Part shown: in pieces, positions 5,997-7,017 of the stretch
Position numbering within the stretch: the first letter of the stretch is position 1
How the letters are laid out: each line of letters starts with the position of its first letter
Source of the DNA: Pyrinomonadaceae bacterium
GTDB lineage: Bacteria; Acidobacteriota; Blastocatellia; Pyrinomonadales; Pyrinomonadaceae
Direction: 5' to 3'
Length of the DNA stretch: 7,017 bases
NCBI GenBank assembly: GCA_014379075.1
Contig: JACMMN010000192.1
Location: 1 to 7,017 of the forward strand
Position numbers and translations under genes: made by a program
Notes under the pieces: model-generated
Database searches by the model: none
What the model saw: the letters and a program-made list of their open reading frames with translations, nothing else
Told to the model about the DNA's origin: nothing

Positions 5997-6630
5997 ATGC
6001 CAAAGCAAAATCGTGTCACACCTTTCAGTACGCTGATCTCGACGCCTGCAAGGGGAACGCTTTACGGCAACCGCGGATGCCTGCACGACAAGAGCGGAAA
6101 GATACGGCGACAATTTCAAGGCATCCGGTGGATCATTTGCGTACTGGAATTCAAAGGCCGGAAGCACCCGATAATGCATCCGGGCTATTACACCGATCTC
6201 TTCTTCCTCGACGAAGCCACCGCCCTTGCCGCCGGCCACCGACCCTGCGCCGAATGCCAGCGTGACCGCTTCAACCTTTTTCGCAAAAACCTGGGCCAAG
6301 GCGAATCCCGATCTTACAGATTCGGAAAGGCCTCTTGCACCCGTTATAGATAAGGTTTTACACAGCGAAAGAGTCGATTCTAGGCGGTTTTGCAATTCGA
6401 TTGACGAATTACCAGACGGTACTTTTATTTCAGACAATGAGATTGACGCATACCTTGTACTGGAAAAACAAGCTCTGTTGTGGACACCCATTGGATATAA
6501 GCAGCAGATGGAGAAGCACGTCAAGTTACCCGCGAGAATTTTGACGCCCGCATCAATTGTGCGGACCTTTGAAGCAGGTTATCCAGTCACAATGCATCCG
6601 TCTGCCGGAAGCCTAAGTGTTCTGCAATAG
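5997..6630 (+). pseudogene. Conserved uncharacterised protein with Ada-like zinc-ligand motif, frameshifted by one base
   Basis: Two overlapping frames together spell one protein of about 210 residues. Frame A runs from ATG 5997 (MPKQNRVTPF) through NRGCLHD, RWIICVLEFKGR and GHRPCAECQRDRFNLFRK; frame B continues as TWAKANPDLTDSERPLAP, VIDKVLHSERVD, ELPDGTF and ILTPASIVRTFEAGYPV...HPSA to the stop at 6628-6630. Removing one A from the A5 run at 6285-6289 joins them exactly (RK-TWAKAN). Without that correction, frame A ends at 6353 after 118 residues. I recognise the layout as a widespread bacterial family without a known function. The segment A-L-A-A-G-H-R-P-C-A-E-C resembles the second half of the Ada zinc site (AGFRPCKRC), so zinc binding is a reasonable guess. 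ATG 5997 is preferred over the TTG at 5973 because the family usually begins MPKQNRVTP. The break may be a real mutation or a homopolymer sequencing error. Confidence 0.78.
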
Positions 6631-6645
6631 TCCGGTGCCTTCAAT

Positions 6646-7017
6646 TTACCACTTCCTGTCAATTAATAATTCTTCACCCGCGACCATCGTCATCACCACG
6701 TCTCTTGCATTTGATGAAAATACTAGAGCGGCATGAATCTCGTTGACCGGCTGCTGAGCTGCCTTGTCTAACGAGATGACAGCAATATCCGCTTGTTTTT
6801 CCGTTTCGAGCGTGCCGATCTTGCCGTCCAGGCCTAGAGCCTTTGCACCGCCGAGCGTTGCCGTTTCTATTGCCGCTTTTGCGGACATAAACCGTTTTCG
6901 GCCAATCATATTTCGTGCGATCAATGCCGCGAATCTGGATTCTTCCAAAAGGTCGCAAATGTTGTTGCTCGCCACTGAATCGCTGCCTAAACCGGTTGGA
7001 ATTCCAGCATCCAGAAA
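6646..7017 (-). CDS. Amidohydrolase / deaminase of the ATZ/TRZ-MtaD type, C-terminal fragment (5' end off the window)
   Basis: The frame is open from the right edge and gives 123 residues to the stop at 6646-6648. It begins within the metal-dependent TIM-barrel: LGSDSVASNN, where the aspartate (codon at 6979-6981) matches the conserved last metal-ligand Asp of amidohydrolases. Next comes LLEESRFAALIA, then AIETATLGGAKALGLDGKIGTLE and KQADIAVI, the usual return to the small composite beta domain. Family members deaminate or hydrolyse purine-like or triazine-like substrates; candidates include 5'-methylthioadenosine/S-adenosylhomocysteine deaminase and aminodeoxyfutalosine deaminase (menaquinone route), which this fragment cannot separate. 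GTG 6975 is internal, not the true start. The gene converges on the frameshifted gene with 15 nt between stops and no visible terminator. Confidence 0.87.
   Translation of the reverse strand, partial: FLDAGIPTGLGSDSVASNNICDLLEESRFAALIARNMIGRKRFMSAKAAIETATLGGAKALGLDGKIGTLETEKQADIAVISLDKAAQQPVNEIHAALVFSSNARDVVMTMVAGEELLIDRKW

Noticed and set aside
5904..6524. 206-codon open frame on the minus strand
   Set aside because: It is antisense to the frameshifted conserved gene, its product shows no recognisable motif, and the plus strand clearly encodes a known family across the same bases.
1..7017. CRISPR arrays, tRNA or rRNA genes, insertion sequences and toxin-antitoxin or defence modules
   Set aside because: No regularly spaced direct repeats, cloverleaf-type sequence, transposase motif or paired small genes were found by reading either strand. 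The only tandem repeat is the protein-coding FG-GAP series.

Overview
This window looks like an ordinary chromosomal stretch from a Gram-negative bacterium of moderate GC content, most probably an Acidobacteriota of the Blastocatellia/Pyrinomonadaceae type. That placement is an inference from gene style: exported proteins with repeated 'VPADYDGDG...' units, a long TPR-rich lytic transglycosylase, a CusF-SCO fusion lipoprotein, and a lack of recognisable Shine-Dalgarno sequences before any gene start. No ribosomal RNA or other phylogenetic marker is present to confirm it.

Layout, left to right. (1) Positions 1-296, minus strand: a MazG-like all-alpha NTP pyrophosphohydrolase whose C-terminus runs off the left edge. 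(2) 297-416: a purine/pyrimidine-skewed spacer that may carry a promoter and remnants of a dispersed repeat. (3) 417-1349, minus strand: folD, the bifunctional one-carbon/folate enzyme, with catalytic residues intact. (4) 1350-1495: a divergent promoter region. (5) 1496-2443, plus strand: a secreted protein of five FG-GAP/VCBS-like repeats with predicted calcium loops. (6) 2444-2552: a hairpin followed by a strong intrinsic terminator, only 28 nt ahead of the next start codon. (7) 2553-5003, plus strand: a periplasmic Slt-type lytic transglycosylase. (8) 5020-5907, plus strand: a lipoprotein joining a CusF-like copper-binding domain to an SCO1/SenC thioredoxin-fold domain that has a CX5C variant of the usual CX3C copper site. 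(9) 5997-6630, plus strand: a conserved uncharacterised gene with an Ada-like zinc-ligand motif, broken by one extra base in an A5 run. (10) 6646-7017, minus strand: the C-terminal part of an amidohydrolase/deaminase whose N-terminus lies beyond the right edge.

How the genes work together: the MazG-like protein and FolD are cytoplasmic housekeeping enzymes (nucleotide-pool sanitation and one-carbon supply) on the minus strand. The three genes from 1496 to 5907 all encode exported proteins, suggesting an envelope-directed block; the last two are 16 nt apart and probably co-transcribed. I see no mobile element, CRISPR array, tRNA or defence system, and no convincing new multi-gene system. The points most worth checking are the single-base frameshift, the CX5C copper site in the CusF-SCO fusion, and the cramped terminator/start arrangement before the transglycosylase.
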